A stretch of 41,538 bases of DNA. It comes from an uncultured Myxococcales bacterium. GTDB taxonomy: Bacteria; Myxococcota_A; UBA9042. Under the pieces are notes generated by a model. It had not been told where the DNA came from. It ran no database searches and was given only the letters and a program-made list of their open reading frames with translations. Made by a program: the position numbers and the translations under genes. Shown here one piece after another: positions 25,336-34,374 of the stretch (its first letter is position 1; each line of letters begins with the position of its first letter). The stretch spans positions 1-41,538 of the forward strand of contig CALENB010000012.1 in the NCBI GenBank assembly GCA_937910235.1, in the 5' to 3' direction.

Positions 25336-27168
25336 GTGAGTGTTCTAGATTCCATCGACACCACCGTCATCTTGGAATGGCCTGGGCGACGAACGATCGG
25401 CACGCTGGTTGAGATCGACGGGTACACCGCGGTGCTCACGGCCTTGAACGCGCCGACGGAAGGCGTGTCCATCACGGTGACGGTCGAGGGCGACACCGCG
25501 GACGAGGCGATCGCGATCGACGGCATCTGCCTGAATGTGACCGAGACAGCCTGGGGTGAGCAGCGCATCGAGATGGAGATGATGCGCGTGGGCACGACCT
25601 GCTCGGCGAGTCGGCTGCGCGATTTCGTCGAGGAATACGGCGTCGCGAGCGGCGGCTCGGTGCACATCGGTGCCAGCCGCGAGCAGCAGGGCCAGCGGCG
25701 TTTTGTGTACCACGTGCCCGAGCGCGTCGACCATGTCGACGCCTCGATGACGGCCTCAGGGCGGATCGCGGGCGCGCCACCCACGCCCGCGCCGCCTCCG
25801 CATCCGCAGTACCACGCCGTGGCGACCGGCACGCGGCCTGTTCCGGCGATGGAGATCAGCGAAGCGCTGAGCGAGCGGCGCCGATCCATCGTGCAGACAG
25901 CCCGCAATCTCGGCCGACCTGTCGCGCCAACGGCCAGTATGGGCGAGGCGCTGCCGGCGGACAGCGCCGCGTTCAAGACCGACGACTTCGACGGTTTTGG
26001 CGATCTTGGCAGCTTCGACGACGATGATGACGACGACGAGCGGCGTGCCCTCACGAGCGAAATCGACATTGGCGACGTGCCTGACAGGACGATCAACTCA
26101 GACTTGGCAGCGGGCGCCTTCATCACGGGCGGCAGCCTCGACGAGGCCTTTCGGGATGCGCTGCGGGCGGTAGACCGACCGAAGTTGCCTGAGCAGACGT
26201 CGACGTTCGGGCGCCGCGGAGCCGCGGTGCTGACATCCGGGTCGCACATCGCCATGGACGCCGTGCCGGTCGACAGCGAGTTGGGCCGCCCCGTGCTGCC
26301 CGAGGACGACCTCGAGCCGACTCGAATGCTCGATGCGATGCCCGACGAGGCGGAGTTTGAGCCGGACGAGCACAGTGTCGGCGATTTTACTGAGACGGAT
26401 TTGAGCCATGACGACGTCGCGCGTCTGAAGGTCGCGATCGACGACGCGATCGCCCACGAACGTGACGTCGCAGACAGCGAGTACCACGACCCAGACGAGC
26501 CCATCATCGTCAATACGGTGGGCCACACGGTGCCCTTCGCCGAGCCCGTGCAGCTTGGTAAGGACAACCGCGCACCGACGATGGCGCAGGTGGCGCCGGC
26601 CCGGAAACCTGTGGCCGTGCCCGAGCCCGATCCAACGATCGAGCCAGCGGCCAGCATTCTCACGAGCATGGCCACGTCGACGGCGCGGATCGAGCGTGTC
26701 GCGCCGAGCCTCGCTGGCGCGCTTATCGCGCCAAAAGCCCGCAAATCGACGTCGGTGCCGACACACAAGCCCTCGGGATCGCTGGAGCGGGTGCAGAATC
26801 TGTTCGCCGTCGACATGGCGATTCGGTGCGACCTCCCGGCCGTGTTTCAAGTCGGCAAGAAGAAGTTCAACGGCCAGCTCATTCGCTTGGCTGAGAGCCG
26901 ACTGCGCCTCCAATCCACAGAGAAACAACCCCACCTCTATCAGCGAATGAAGGTCATGCTCGACCCTGCTGACGGCGGCAAGACCAAGATCACGCTGAAT
27001 TGCGAGGTCACTCGCATCCGGGAGACGCAGCAGGAGGGCGGCGCCATCGCGTTCGACATGCGCTTGTCCGCCGGCACCAATCCACCCAAGGAGATGGAAG
27101 CCCTCCGGAGCCTGATGCAGAGTTTCGAGGCCCCATCGGCGCGCGCGTCGGCGGAGACGCCTGCGTGA
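25336..27168 (+). CDS. Protein with two PilZ-like domains joined by an acidic disordered linker
   Basis: I start at GTG 25336 because GGAGG lies at 25326-25330, five bases upstream; the frame stays open to GTG 25318. Of 610 residues, ~5-95 form a beta-rich PilZ-like domain (ILEWPGRRTIGTLVEIDG..., then MEMMRVG). A long acidic/Pro-rich linker includes a run of seven Asp. A second PilZ-like domain lies at about 485-600 (IRCDLPAVFQVGKKKFNGQLIRLAESRLRL...). PilZ domains usually bind cyclic di-GMP through RxxxR and (D/N)xSxxG. Here the second motif is replaced by AESRLR and a clear RxxxR is missing, so c-di-GMP binding is doubtful. Probably cytoplasmic. The next gene begins within about 60 bases. 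Confidence 0.65.
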   Translation: MSVLDSIDTTVILEWPGRRTIGTLVEIDGYTAVLTALNAPTEGVSITVTVEGDTADEAIAIDGICLNVTETAWGEQRIEMEMMRVGTTCSASRLRDFVEEYGVASGGSVHIGASREQQGQRRFVYHVPERVDHVDASMTASGRIAGAPPTPAPPPHPQYHAVATGTRPVPAMEISEALSERRRSIVQTARNLGRPVAPTASMGEALPADSAAFKTDDFDGFGDLGSFDDDDDDDERRALTSEIDIGDVPDRTINSDLAAGAFITGGSLDEAFRDALRAVDRPKLPEQTSTFGRRGAAVLTSGSHIAMDAVPVDSELGRPVLPEDDLEPTRMLDAMPDEAEFEPDEHSVGDFTETDLSHDDVARLKVAIDDAIAHERDVADSEYHDPDEPIIVNTVGHTVPFAEPVQLGKDNRAPTMAQVAPARKPVAVPEPDPTIEPAASILTSMATSTARIERVAPSLAGALIAPKARKSTSVPTHKPSGSLERVQNLFAVDMAIRCDLPAVFQVGKKKFNGQLIRLAESRLRLQSTEKQPHLYQRMKVMLDPADGGKTKITLNCEVTRIRETQQEGGAIAFDMRLSAGTNPPKEMEALRSLMQSFEAPSARASAETPA

Positions 27169-27230
27169 TCCCTACCCACCCAGGGGTTCCGAGCCTTCGC
27201 GCGATGATTTCGCAGCTGACGGACCGCCAC

Positions 27231-28178
27231 ATGACCGCCTCACGCACGCAGCGATGGGCGCGCGCGTGTCTGCTCGTGGTGACGCTCTGCGTGCACGGGC
27301 TTTGCGCTCCAGGGTTCGCTAAACCGCCGCCGACGGCGCCTGCGGGCACACGACAGCACCAGGTGCAGGTCCCACATCTAGGCCAACTGCGCTACCTCGT
27401 GCACTTGCCGCCTGGGGGCCTGCCGGCGCACACGAAAGTGCCGCTCGTGGTGTTGCTGCACGGCCTAGGGGGGCACCCGGAGAGCTGGTTGGTGGACGCC
27501 GAGATTGGCGCCCACCTCGACGCGGCGGTCGAAGCGAAGCGGCTGCCGCCATGCCTCGTCGTGCTGCCGCAAGGCGATTCTGGGTACTGGGCGGACTGGA
27601 TCGACGGGGAACATCCGTGGGCCAGTTGGTTGGCAGACGGGCTCCTTGCAGACGTTCGGGCGCGCTATCCGGTCCGCACTGACCCAGCCGGCGTCGCTAT
27701 CGTCGGCGCGTCGATGGGTGGATTTGGGGCCTTGAGCGCGGCCCTCCAGCATCCCGACCTGTTTGGATTTGCGGTCTCGCTGAGCGGCACAGACGTCGAG
27801 TTAGCCACGCAAGCGCAGCCGCACCGGCAGACGTACACAAGGGTCTGGGGCGACCCGATTCGGGGCGATCTGCTGCGGCGCGTCAACCCGAACCAGCTCG
27901 TCTGTGGGGGCGCGGGTCGGACCAGCCAACAGTTCTTGCTCGGCTGGGGGAGCCGGGAACCCGCCAAGTTCGCGAAAGGCGGCGCCCGCGTCGCCCGTGC
28001 GATGCGCGCGCGGCGTCTCGACGTGCATGTTCGCACCGTCCCTGGAAAAGGCCACGGGTGGCGGAGCGCCTGGGCCCCACTGCAGGGCTGGTGGATCGGA
28101 GCCCTGGGGCGCTGGCTACGGCAGCATCCCGCGCGCCACGCCGTCAAGCCGCCGGCTGGCCAACCGCGCGCGCCGTAG
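27231..28178 (+). CDS. Secreted serine esterase (alpha/beta hydrolase, esterase D/PHB depolymerase-like)
   Basis: An alpha/beta hydrolase of 315 residues from ATG 27231, with a signal peptide ending near APGFAKPP. Motifs are the oxyanion/core VPLVVLLHGLGG (~70-81), nucleophile Ser161 in GASMGG and His275 in GKGHGW; the catalytic Asp is probably near residue 209 or 265. The family hydrolyses carboxylic or thioester bonds; the natural substrate is unknown. Start choice is uncertain: ATG 27204 and GTG 27165 (overlapping the PilZ-like gene stop) are in frame but lengthen the n-region. It converges on the SGNH hydrolase gene 40 bases away; that gap holds no recognisable structure. Confidence 0.85.
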   Translation: MTASRTQRWARACLLVVTLCVHGLCAPGFAKPPPTAPAGTRQHQVQVPHLGQLRYLVHLPPGGLPAHTKVPLVVLLHGLGGHPESWLVDAEIGAHLDAAVEAKRLPPCLVVLPQGDSGYWADWIDGEHPWASWLADGLLADVRARYPVRTDPAGVAIVGASMGGFGALSAALQHPDLFGFAVSLSGTDVELATQAQPHRQTYTRVWGDPIRGDLLRRVNPNQLVCGGAGRTSQQFLLGWGSREPAKFAKGGARVARAMRARRLDVHVRTVPGKGHGWRSAWAPLQGWWIGALGRWLRQHPARHAVKPPAGQPRAP

Positions 28179-28218
28179 CCTGACGCGACACGCCAACGAA
28201 CTTCGCGACGGCGACGCG

Positions 28219-29268
28219 CTACGTTCCACCCGATGAATTCGGCTTTTTCGCGGGCGGCGTCGTCCGGACGTGGCGCTTGGCCTGGCGCAGCTTCATGCGA
28301 CGGGCGGCGGCACGACGTCGGACTTGGGCGCGATGCGACGCCCGCTGTCGCTTCAATCGGACACGGCGGGCGACGCGCTGGCTGGCGAGATGTTGGCGAC
28401 GCTCCGCCCGCTTGCGCAGGGTCACGCCCGTATCGGCGCGATGCAGCACCCGTCGCGACACCCGCTGCCACAGCCGCCTCGCACCTGCGTTGGTCATGTG
28501 CACGCCGTCGGGCTGACGGAGCCGCACGTGCGCCGTCCGTCGACGACGCGGCGTCCGCTTCTGCCGCGCGCGGCTGGCCACGATACGAGCTAGGTCACCG
28601 CGCGCAGCGACGGCCGTCGCACACCGCACCCGCGACGCACCGCGCACCTGGCCCCGCCGCACCTTGGCGAGGCGTCGCTGCAATCGGCGCTTGCCCACGT
28701 CAGCGGGCAGGATGAAGACGACCTGCCGAACACCGCGTTTGCACAACGCAGCTGCTAGCTCAACGGCGCGCTTGGCGTACAGCTTGGGCCAAGTCGCGCG
28801 CTCGAATCCGATCCAGGTGCGCCCCCAGCGCGATCGCTCTCGCGGTCGCACCCAGATGGCCTGCGCGTCGTTGCCACCGAGATACAAGACCGCCAAGACT
28901 GTGCGCTTGGAGACGGGCAGCATCGGCACGCGGCCGACCCAGTCGAAGTAGTCTGGCCGAGACAGGCCGCTGCTGCCGACACCGAGCTTGTAGACCGAGA
29001 ATCCGCGCTTGCGGAGACCGTGCGCGAGAACGCGTCCGACCCCGCCGAGGATCGACGACGAGCCAAGCACAAGCACTTCCCCGCGCGCGCGCCGACCCTG
29101 TGCGGCGAGCTGTTCCTCGACGGGTTTGGCTGACGCCGATGCGCGGACCGGCGCCAGCGCGATCACGACCAGGACGCCGACCACGACAACCAGACGCGCC
29201 GCGCGCGACGCAACCTTCGTCGAGCGGCGCAAGGAGGAGTTCGGCTGGCGAATGTTTGGTCTCAGCAT
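28219..29268 (-). CDS. SGNH/GDSL-type hydrolase with Arg-rich C-terminal tail
   Basis: 349 residues from ATG 29268 (an in-frame TTG lies at 29313 but would overlap the divergent gene). An N-terminal hydrophobic anchor or signal (about 25-45) precedes an SGNH core: block I LGSSSILGG (nucleophile Ser), block III YLGGNDA, and block V DGVHMTNAG (Asp and His). This pattern resembles DUF459-type SGNH hydrolases that act on cell-envelope polysaccharides or acyl groups. The last ~75 residues are very rich in Arg/Lys and Ala, predicted disordered, and end in TPPAKKPNSSGGT. The tail may bind polyanions such as nucleic acid or acidic polysaccharide (inference). Divergent from the secreted protein gene starting at 29305. 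Confidence 0.75.
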   Translation of the reverse strand: MLRPNIRQPNSSLRRSTKVASRAARLVVVVGVLVVIALAPVRASASAKPVEEQLAAQGRRARGEVLVLGSSSILGGVGRVLAHGLRKRGFSVYKLGVGSSGLSRPDYFDWVGRVPMLPVSKRTVLAVLYLGGNDAQAIWVRPRERSRWGRTWIGFERATWPKLYAKRAVELAAALCKRGVRQVVFILPADVGKRRLQRRLAKVRRGQVRGASRVRCATAVAARGDLARIVASRARQKRTPRRRRTAHVRLRQPDGVHMTNAGARRLWQRVSRRVLHRADTGVTLRKRAERRQHLASQRVARRVRLKRQRASHRAQVRRRAAARRMKLRQAKRHVRTTPPAKKPNSSGGT

Positions 29269-29304
29269 CGTCTCACTTACGCTTGGGTCTGGTAGCCTGC
29301 CGGC

Positions 29305-30144
29305 GTGCGCCAACTCCTACCGATCCACCTCGTCATCTTCGTCTGCGCTGCGCCCGCGTTCGCTGCACCACCAGCGGGTGCGACCAACGGCGGCGCCGCT
29401 GATGCCCCGCGCCGAGCCGCCATAAAGCCGCGCTCAGCGCCGGCGACAGGTGCGGTTGTAGGCGCGGCGGCAGGCGCGTCCAAGGGCGCCGGCGAACCCG
29501 CTGCGGCGTCGCCTAGCGCGCCCACGAACGGTCCGCGCGCTCAACCGGCGGCTGCGCCGCCGAAGCTACCCTACACCGCGCAGATCGTACCGGCGCAGGC
29601 CAAGCAACCGCCGGCGTGGCTGTACTGGCTGGGCTGGTCGGCAGACGGAACACGGTTCGCCGTTCGTCAGGGTCCATACCACACAGGCAATCAAAACGGC
29701 CAACCGCTGTGGATCGCGCGCGTGGATGAGCGGCGCCTCATCGTTGATCGCGCCTACAGAACGCGCGGCCTCAAACCGGCCCTACGCAGGCGGCGGATCG
29801 TGCGCCGGGGCTGGGTGTTTCGCGAACGTGTGACGGCGAACGACACCCTGCTGCGGACTCGCGGCGGGCAGCTGTTTGCGGTCGTGCTGCGGGGCGCGCC
29901 GCCGACGGTCTCGGTGCTGCGACGGGAGGCGGGCGACTACGTGCTGATCGCGACGGCGCCCGTGCGGAGTCCGGCGTTCAGCGTCGACGTGTCGGGATTC
30001 GAGCCGCCTGACCACCGCACGCTCGCGATCGTCACGGACACTGGCGTCAGCACCAGCAAGCAGGCGACGCTGTTTCTGGTGCCCGTCGCGCCTCCTGCGG
30101 CGGCGACGCCCGACAAGTCCGTGGGCTCGAGGCTGCGGCGTTGA
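29305..30144 (+). CDS. Secreted protein of unknown function
   Basis: 279 residues from GTG 29305, with a clean signal peptide (MRQLLPIHL...APAFA, about residues 1-20). An Ala/Pro-rich linker (~21-90) follows, then a beta-rich domain of about 180 residues. The segment WSADGTRFAVRQGPYHTGN vaguely resembles DUF2259 secreted proteins, but I would not name the family on that. No catalytic motif was found. Its start is 36 bases from the divergent SGNH hydrolase start, suggesting a shared regulatory region. Its stop codon lies inside the first copy of a 15-base tandem repeat. Confidence 0.7.
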   Translation: MRQLLPIHLVIFVCAAPAFAAPPAGATNGGAADAPRRAAIKPRSAPATGAVVGAAAGASKGAGEPAAASPSAPTNGPRAQPAAAPPKLPYTAQIVPAQAKQPPAWLYWLGWSADGTRFAVRQGPYHTGNQNGQPLWIARVDERRLIVDRAYRTRGLKPALRRRRIVRRGWVFRERVTANDTLLRTRGGQLFAVVLRGAPPTVSVLRREAGDYVLIATAPVRSPAFSVDVSGFEPPDHRTLAIVTDTGVSTSKQATLFLVPVAPPAAATPDKSVGSRLRR

Positions 30145-30185
30145 CCCGGCCAGTGTTGACCCGGCCAGTGTTGACCCGGCGCGTG
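30141..30185 (+). repeat. Three 15-base tandem repeats overlapping a stop codon
   Basis: TTGACCCGGCCAGTG occurs at 30141-30155 and 30156-30170, with a degenerate third copy at 30171-30185. The first copy contains the TGA (30142-30144) of the secreted protein gene. The rest of the 30145-30314 gap between convergent genes shows no gene or clear terminator. Confidence 0.9.
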
Positions 30186-30314
30186 CGCACCATTGGCTGA
30201 CCCCGCGCAGACGATGTCGGCGCAGTTCAGATCATCGTCAAAGGCTGGATTCTTAGGCTAGGAGGGCGACAGCCGCGACGGTGCGGGCGGGTCGAATGAC
30301 CGCGCCGCACGTCC

Positions 30315-30938
30315 TCACAGCAGCGTTGGGAAGCGCGCTTGCAAGTAGTCTTCGCCAACGCGGACGCCATTGATCATGGCGCCGATTGCGACGTCACGCG
30401 GATCGTACTTGCTGAGCAGATCGTCGAAGATCGGATCGGCCTGCTCGTCCGTGATGCGCTCGATGGCCTCCACGTCTTCATTGATCGCTTTGACGTGCTT
30501 TTGCAGGTCCCCGTAGAGCTTCCACTGGAACTCGTCCCAGTTGTAGATCACCAGCTGCGCGAGCAGGCCGTTGTTGTGCTCCAAGATCTCCTTGGTCAGC
30601 ACGTCCTGCAGCCGCTTGGCCGTGATCTTCACCGGGCGGTAACCCTTGAAGTACCGGAAGTAGACACCGCGGTCGATGCGGGCCAGCTCGGCGAGAAACG
30701 TACGCATCGGGATGCCGCGGCAGAGCCGGGCGAACAGGCGCGGCGATAGCTTCGCCAGCGCGTCGATCGCCTCTTTCTCTTCGTGTCCGCTCTCCGCGCT
30801 CTCTTCGGAGGCCTCGTCTGTCACGGCCGAGGCGGCGACGCTGGTGCCAGCCTCTACGGCGTCCGAAGAACCAACGGATTCGGGGGTCGTGACGACCTCG
30901 GTCGTGGTCTCGGTGTCGTTGTTCTTCTCGTCAGTCAT
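30315..30938 (-). CDS. Hypothetical cytoplasmic protein with acidic N-terminus
   Basis: I do not recognise this 207-residue protein. Residues 1-60 are Glu/Thr/Ser/Val-rich and likely disordered. Residues ~60-207 look like a compact, mostly helical domain with conserved-looking aromatic stretches such as GVYFRYFKGYRP and YNWDEFQWKLYGDLQK. There is no signal peptide or membrane segment. The ATG has GGGAG about 9 bases upstream on the minus strand, and a fair promoter lies in the gap to the kinase gene. Being downstream of a Ser/Thr kinase with a Ser/Thr-rich N-terminus, it could be a phosphorylation target (speculative). Confidence 0.75.
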   Translation of the reverse strand: MTDEKNNDTETTTEVVTTPESVGSSDAVEAGTSVAASAVTDEASEESAESGHEEKEAIDALAKLSPRLFARLCRGIPMRTFLAELARIDRGVYFRYFKGYRPVKITAKRLQDVLTKEILEHNNGLLAQLVIYNWDEFQWKLYGDLQKHVKAINEDVEAIERITDEQADPIFDDLLSKYDPRDVAIGAMINGVRVGEDYLQARFPTLL

Positions 30939-30974
30939 CGTGCACTCCCGCGGCCCTGGCCTTGCGAAGCGCGC

Positions 30975-31003
30975 ACTCTAGCGGGGAGCATGGGGCCTTA
31001 CAA
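30975..31003 (-). promoter_or_regulatory. Predicted promoter for the hypothetical gene 30315-30938
   Basis: On the minus strand TTGTAA (31003-30998) and TAGAGT (30980-30975) are separated by 17 bases, each matching four of six consensus positions. The transcript would start near 30968, about 30 bases before the ATG at 30938. This suggests the gene can be expressed apart from the kinase gene upstream. Confidence 0.4.
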
Positions 31004-31051
31004 GCGGCAGGCCAAACGAAGATGGGCTGGCGGCGCCGGGAATCGACGTCT

Positions 31052-32863
31052 TCACCGCTTGACGGCGCGTTCGTCCCGCCCGCGGGCCGGCGCTTTGTCG
31101 CCTCGCTTCTCACCAGCGCGCGGGCGGCGGGGGTGCGGGCGCTTCGCCGCCGGCTTGGGGTCCGCGGCGCCCTGCTGTGGCGCAGCGCTCGCGCGCTGGG
31201 ACTTGGGCTTGGCCGCTGCGCGCGGCAAGAAGCGGTCGTTGCGAATCTTGCGCGTCGCTCGCGGCTTGGGGGGTGGCGTCGCCGCCTCCTCGGCGCGCTC
31301 GGAGACCTCCTCGGCCTCGGTCGCCGACGCAGACGCGGACGCCGTCTCAGCGCTGGCTGTCGCCGTGAATGCGCTGGAGATGAGCGCGGTGAACGTCGTC
31401 TCGTCGACCCGCGGCAGACGCAGCCGCGCGTTCCACACCTCGAGGAGGGTGCCAAACAACAGCAACGCGACGCAGGACCAAGCCACTGTGGCCGCGACGG
31501 CGAGACCGCGTTGCTGCTGCACGAGCATCTTGCTGACGCGCTCATGAGCGTCACGACTCGGCCGGCGCGACGGTCCTGTGGCACGCGCAGCGTCAGCGTC
31601 GTGGGTTGGCTCAGGGTCGGCGCCGGCCGCCTGCAGCGCGATCGCCGCGCTGTGGCGCACGGCCGCCTCGGACGCGTCCTGATCCACGCGGGGCGTTCGC
31701 TGAGAGACCCGGGAACGACCGCTCGCCGACGAACGCCGCGGCGCCGCGGCCTGCATGCGCTCGGAGCGCGACATGCGACGCACCTGAGACACGGCCTCCG
31801 GTCCAACAAAAACCCCAGAAATCGGACGCTGAGGGGTCCGAATCACCATCGACGGCACATCCGCGCTGCTGCCGACACGGCGTGGCGACATCTCCGCATC
31901 GGACATCAACGACGGCTGCTCCGGCTCCTCGGGTGCGTCGACGACCTCAAGCAGACGCATGAGAATCCCGGGCTTAAAGCGCGACGAGCTCGCCCCCTTC
32001 ACGTTGCCCAACGCGGCCTGCATCGCCTCGGCGCTCTGCCAGCGCTCTTCCTTCGTGACCGCCAGGCTCTTGCGCAACCACGCCTGTAGATCGTCACCGA
32101 GCGCGTCGAAGTTCGGGCTCTGCAGGTCGAACTCACCGGACATCACGCGGGCCTGCAGCGCCTCTGTGCGGTCCGCCTGCAGCAGCGGCCGCTCGGTGAA
32201 CAGCTCCCACGCCACCGCCCCGAGCGCGTACAGGTCGGCGCGCGCGTCGACGCGCTTGCCGCGGGCCTGCTCGGGCGACATGTAGTGCAGTTTGCCCTTG
32301 ATCGTGCCGGTGCGTGTCTGGTCGGTGCGGTGGTTGCCTCGCGCGATGCCGAAGTCGGTCAGCCGCACCTTCTCGTCAACGGAGATCAGAATGTTGTGCG
32401 GGCTGATGTCGCGATGAACGATGCCCAACCGTCGCCCGCCATTGCCCTTGAAGCCGTGCACGTACACCAGGGCGCTCAGCATCTGGCGCAAGATCTCGAA
32501 CGCGGCCGCTTTAGGCACGCGTTTGCGGCGTTTCCTGAAGGCGAGCAGCACCTCGGCCAGGTTGTTGCCGAAGACACGGTCCATGACCATGTAGTGGTGG
32601 CCGCCGTCCTCACCCACCGCGTAGACCCGCACCACATTCGTGTGTTCGAACCGGGCGGCGATGCTGCCCTCATCGCGAAACATGCGGATGAAATCGGCGT
32701 TCTCGGCGAGGTGGTCGTGCAGCACCTTGACGGCGAGGGGGCGGCCGGCCAACGGGTCGTCGTCGCGCGTCGTCTCGCCGGCAAAAACGCACGCCATTCC
32801 CCCGGCGGCGATGCGGCCGCCCAGCTGAAATCGATCTGAGAGCACGGTGGGCGTCGTCGACAT
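31052..32863 (-). CDS. Transmembrane Ser/Thr protein kinase (Pkn/Hanks type)
   Basis: A 603-residue eukaryotic-like kinase. The catalytic domain spans ~10-285: Gly-rich loop GGRIAAGGMACVFAG, Lys46 in LAVKVL, catalytic HRDISPHN (His150-Asp152), DFG at 170-172 and the SPEQ of the activation segment (~196-199). A Ser/Arg-rich juxtamembrane region (~315-450) precedes one TM helix (~453-475). The extracytoplasmic tail is Ala/Ser/Thr-rich and then strongly basic with no recognised sensor domain. The ATG has GGAGAG upstream on the minus strand. All key residues are present, so it should be active. It lies 86 bases downstream of pepP and 113 upstream of the hypothetical gene, all on the minus strand. 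Confidence 0.95.
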   Translation of the reverse strand: MSTTPTVLSDRFQLGGRIAAGGMACVFAGETTRDDDPLAGRPLAVKVLHDHLAENADFIRMFRDEGSIAARFEHTNVVRVYAVGEDGGHHYMVMDRVFGNNLAEVLLAFRKRRKRVPKAAAFEILRQMLSALVYVHGFKGNGGRRLGIVHRDISPHNILISVDEKVRLTDFGIARGNHRTDQTRTGTIKGKLHYMSPEQARGKRVDARADLYALGAVAWELFTERPLLQADRTEALQARVMSGEFDLQSPNFDALGDDLQAWLRKSLAVTKEERWQSAEAMQAALGNVKGASSSRFKPGILMRLLEVVDAPEEPEQPSLMSDAEMSPRRVGSSADVPSMVIRTPQRPISGVFVGPEAVSQVRRMSRSERMQAAAPRRSSASGRSRVSQRTPRVDQDASEAAVRHSAAIALQAAGADPEPTHDADAARATGPSRRPSRDAHERVSKMLVQQQRGLAVAATVAWSCVALLLFGTLLEVWNARLRLPRVDETTFTALISSAFTATASAETASASASATEAEEVSERAEEAATPPPKPRATRKIRNDRFLPRAAAKPKSQRASAAPQQGAADPKPAAKRPHPRRPRAGEKRGDKAPARGRDERAVKR

Positions 32864-32949
32864 GGGGCCAGCTCTCCGCAGCGGTGTGGGACAGCTTCAG
32901 CGTAGCGAGCGGCGTCGTTTCGTCCAGAAAATGGGACGGCTCAGTCGGC

Positions 32950-34335
32950 TCAGATCGTCACGCGGCGCACCCATCGCGGCGAGTCGCGGACCATCGCCTC
33001 CACGTCGTCGATCGCCTTGACGCAGTCGATAGAGAGGATCTCTGGGGTCGTGTCCGTCACCATGATGTCATCTTCAATCCGCACGCCGATGCCGCGAAAC
33101 GCCTCCGGCGCCTCTTCGTCGTCGACGCCGATGTAGATCCCGGGCTCGATCGTCGTGACCATGCCCGCCACAAGCGGCCGCGAGGCGCCCAGGTCGCTGT
33201 AGAGACCCACGTCATGCACGTCCATCCCGAGCCAGTGCCCCGTGCGGTGCATGTAGTAGCGCTTATAGCGCTCCTCGGTGATCAGCGTGTCCACGTCCCC
33301 GGTCAGCAGCCCGAGGTCGACCATGCCCTCGACCAAGACACGCACCGCGATGTTGTGAGTCTCTTCGTAGATCGTCCCCGGCACGCACGCCGCGATCGCG
33401 GCCTCTTCGGCGGCCAGAACCACCTCGTACACGGCGCGCTGTTCGGCCGAGAAATGACCGTTTGCGGGGAACGTCCGGGTCACATCCGCGGTCACGTAGT
33501 CCACCTCGGCGCCGGCATCAATCAGCACTAGGCCGTCCGACGGGAGCCGCATGCGGTTGGTGTTGTAGTGAAGAATCGTGGCGTTATCACCGCCTGCGAC
33601 GATGGAGCTGTAGCCGACGCGCGCCGCGCCTGCCGCTCGAAACGTGTACTCAAGCGCGGCCTGCAGCTCGTACTCCCACACCCCCGGCGCGGCGGAGCGC
33701 ATGGCTTCGTGATGCCCCTCCGCCGTGATTTTTCCGGCGCGGCGCAGCGCTCGCAGCTCGTCGGGCGACTTGATCAGGCGCATGTCGTGGGTGAACAGGC
33801 GCAGATCAACCAGGGTATCCGGGCCGCTGATCGTCAGCCTTGGCCGGTCGCGATGACGCTGCGCGGCGGACAGCACCGCGGCTTGCACGTCGGGATCTGC
33901 GCCGAGCGTGAAGGCCAACCGCTCGGCGCCGTCGATCAGCCGCGCGAGCTCCGTCGCCAGCTGATCGGCCGGAAATGCGGCGTCCATGCCGAAGTGCGCC
34001 ACCGCGCCAGCGACGCCTGCGCGGCGCCCAGTCCAGGTCTCGGCGGCCTTGTCGCGCGGCCGAACAAAGAGCGTGGCGGGAGCGTCGGCGTCTGAACGTA
34101 GCACCAGCACGCTGTCGGGCTCTTCAAACCCCGTCAGATAGAAGAACGTGCTGTCCTGCCGAAAATCGTGCTCCACGTCGCTGTTGCGAATCGTCATCCG
34201 CGCGCTCGGAATCACAGCCACCGTGCCGGCGCCAAGGCGCGCGAGCAGCGCGGCGCGACGGGCTGCGAACAGCGAACCGGAGCCGGTGAGACGCGACGAG
34301 CTGGGCGCGACGGTGCTTGGGGAAGGCTGGCTCAT
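32950..34335 (-). CDS. pepP: Xaa-Pro aminopeptidase (M24B)
   Basis: The 461-residue product from ATG 34335 (AGGAG ~10 bases upstream) has the usual PepP size and two-domain plan: an N-terminal AMP_N domain (FRQDSTFFYLTGFEEP near residues 60-75) and a C-terminal pita-bread domain. Metal ligands are visible: two Asp in LIDAGAEVDYVTADVTR, His in TGHWLGMDVHD, Glu in TIEPGIYI and Glu in GVRIEDD. It removes N-terminal residues preceding proline, in the cytoplasm, with two Mn ions in family members. It is divergent from the glutamine amidotransferase gene. The frame is open a further 23 codons upstream, but that extension lacks a ribosome site. Confidence 0.95.
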   Translation of the reverse strand: MSQPSPSTVAPSSSRLTGSGSLFAARRAALLARLGAGTVAVIPSARMTIRNSDVEHDFRQDSTFFYLTGFEEPDSVLVLRSDADAPATLFVRPRDKAAETWTGRRAGVAGAVAHFGMDAAFPADQLATELARLIDGAERLAFTLGADPDVQAAVLSAAQRHRDRPRLTISGPDTLVDLRLFTHDMRLIKSPDELRALRRAGKITAEGHHEAMRSAAPGVWEYELQAALEYTFRAAGAARVGYSSIVAGGDNATILHYNTNRMRLPSDGLVLIDAGAEVDYVTADVTRTFPANGHFSAEQRAVYEVVLAAEEAAIAACVPGTIYEETHNIAVRVLVEGMVDLGLLTGDVDTLITEERYKRYYMHRTGHWLGMDVHDVGLYSDLGASRPLVAGMVTTIEPGIYIGVDDEEAPEAFRGIGVRIEDDIMVTDTTPEILSIDCVKAIDDVEAMVRDSPRWVRRVTI

Positions 34336-34374
34336 GGGAGGACTCCTGACATCGCGAGCGAGGTGCGACGCGGC

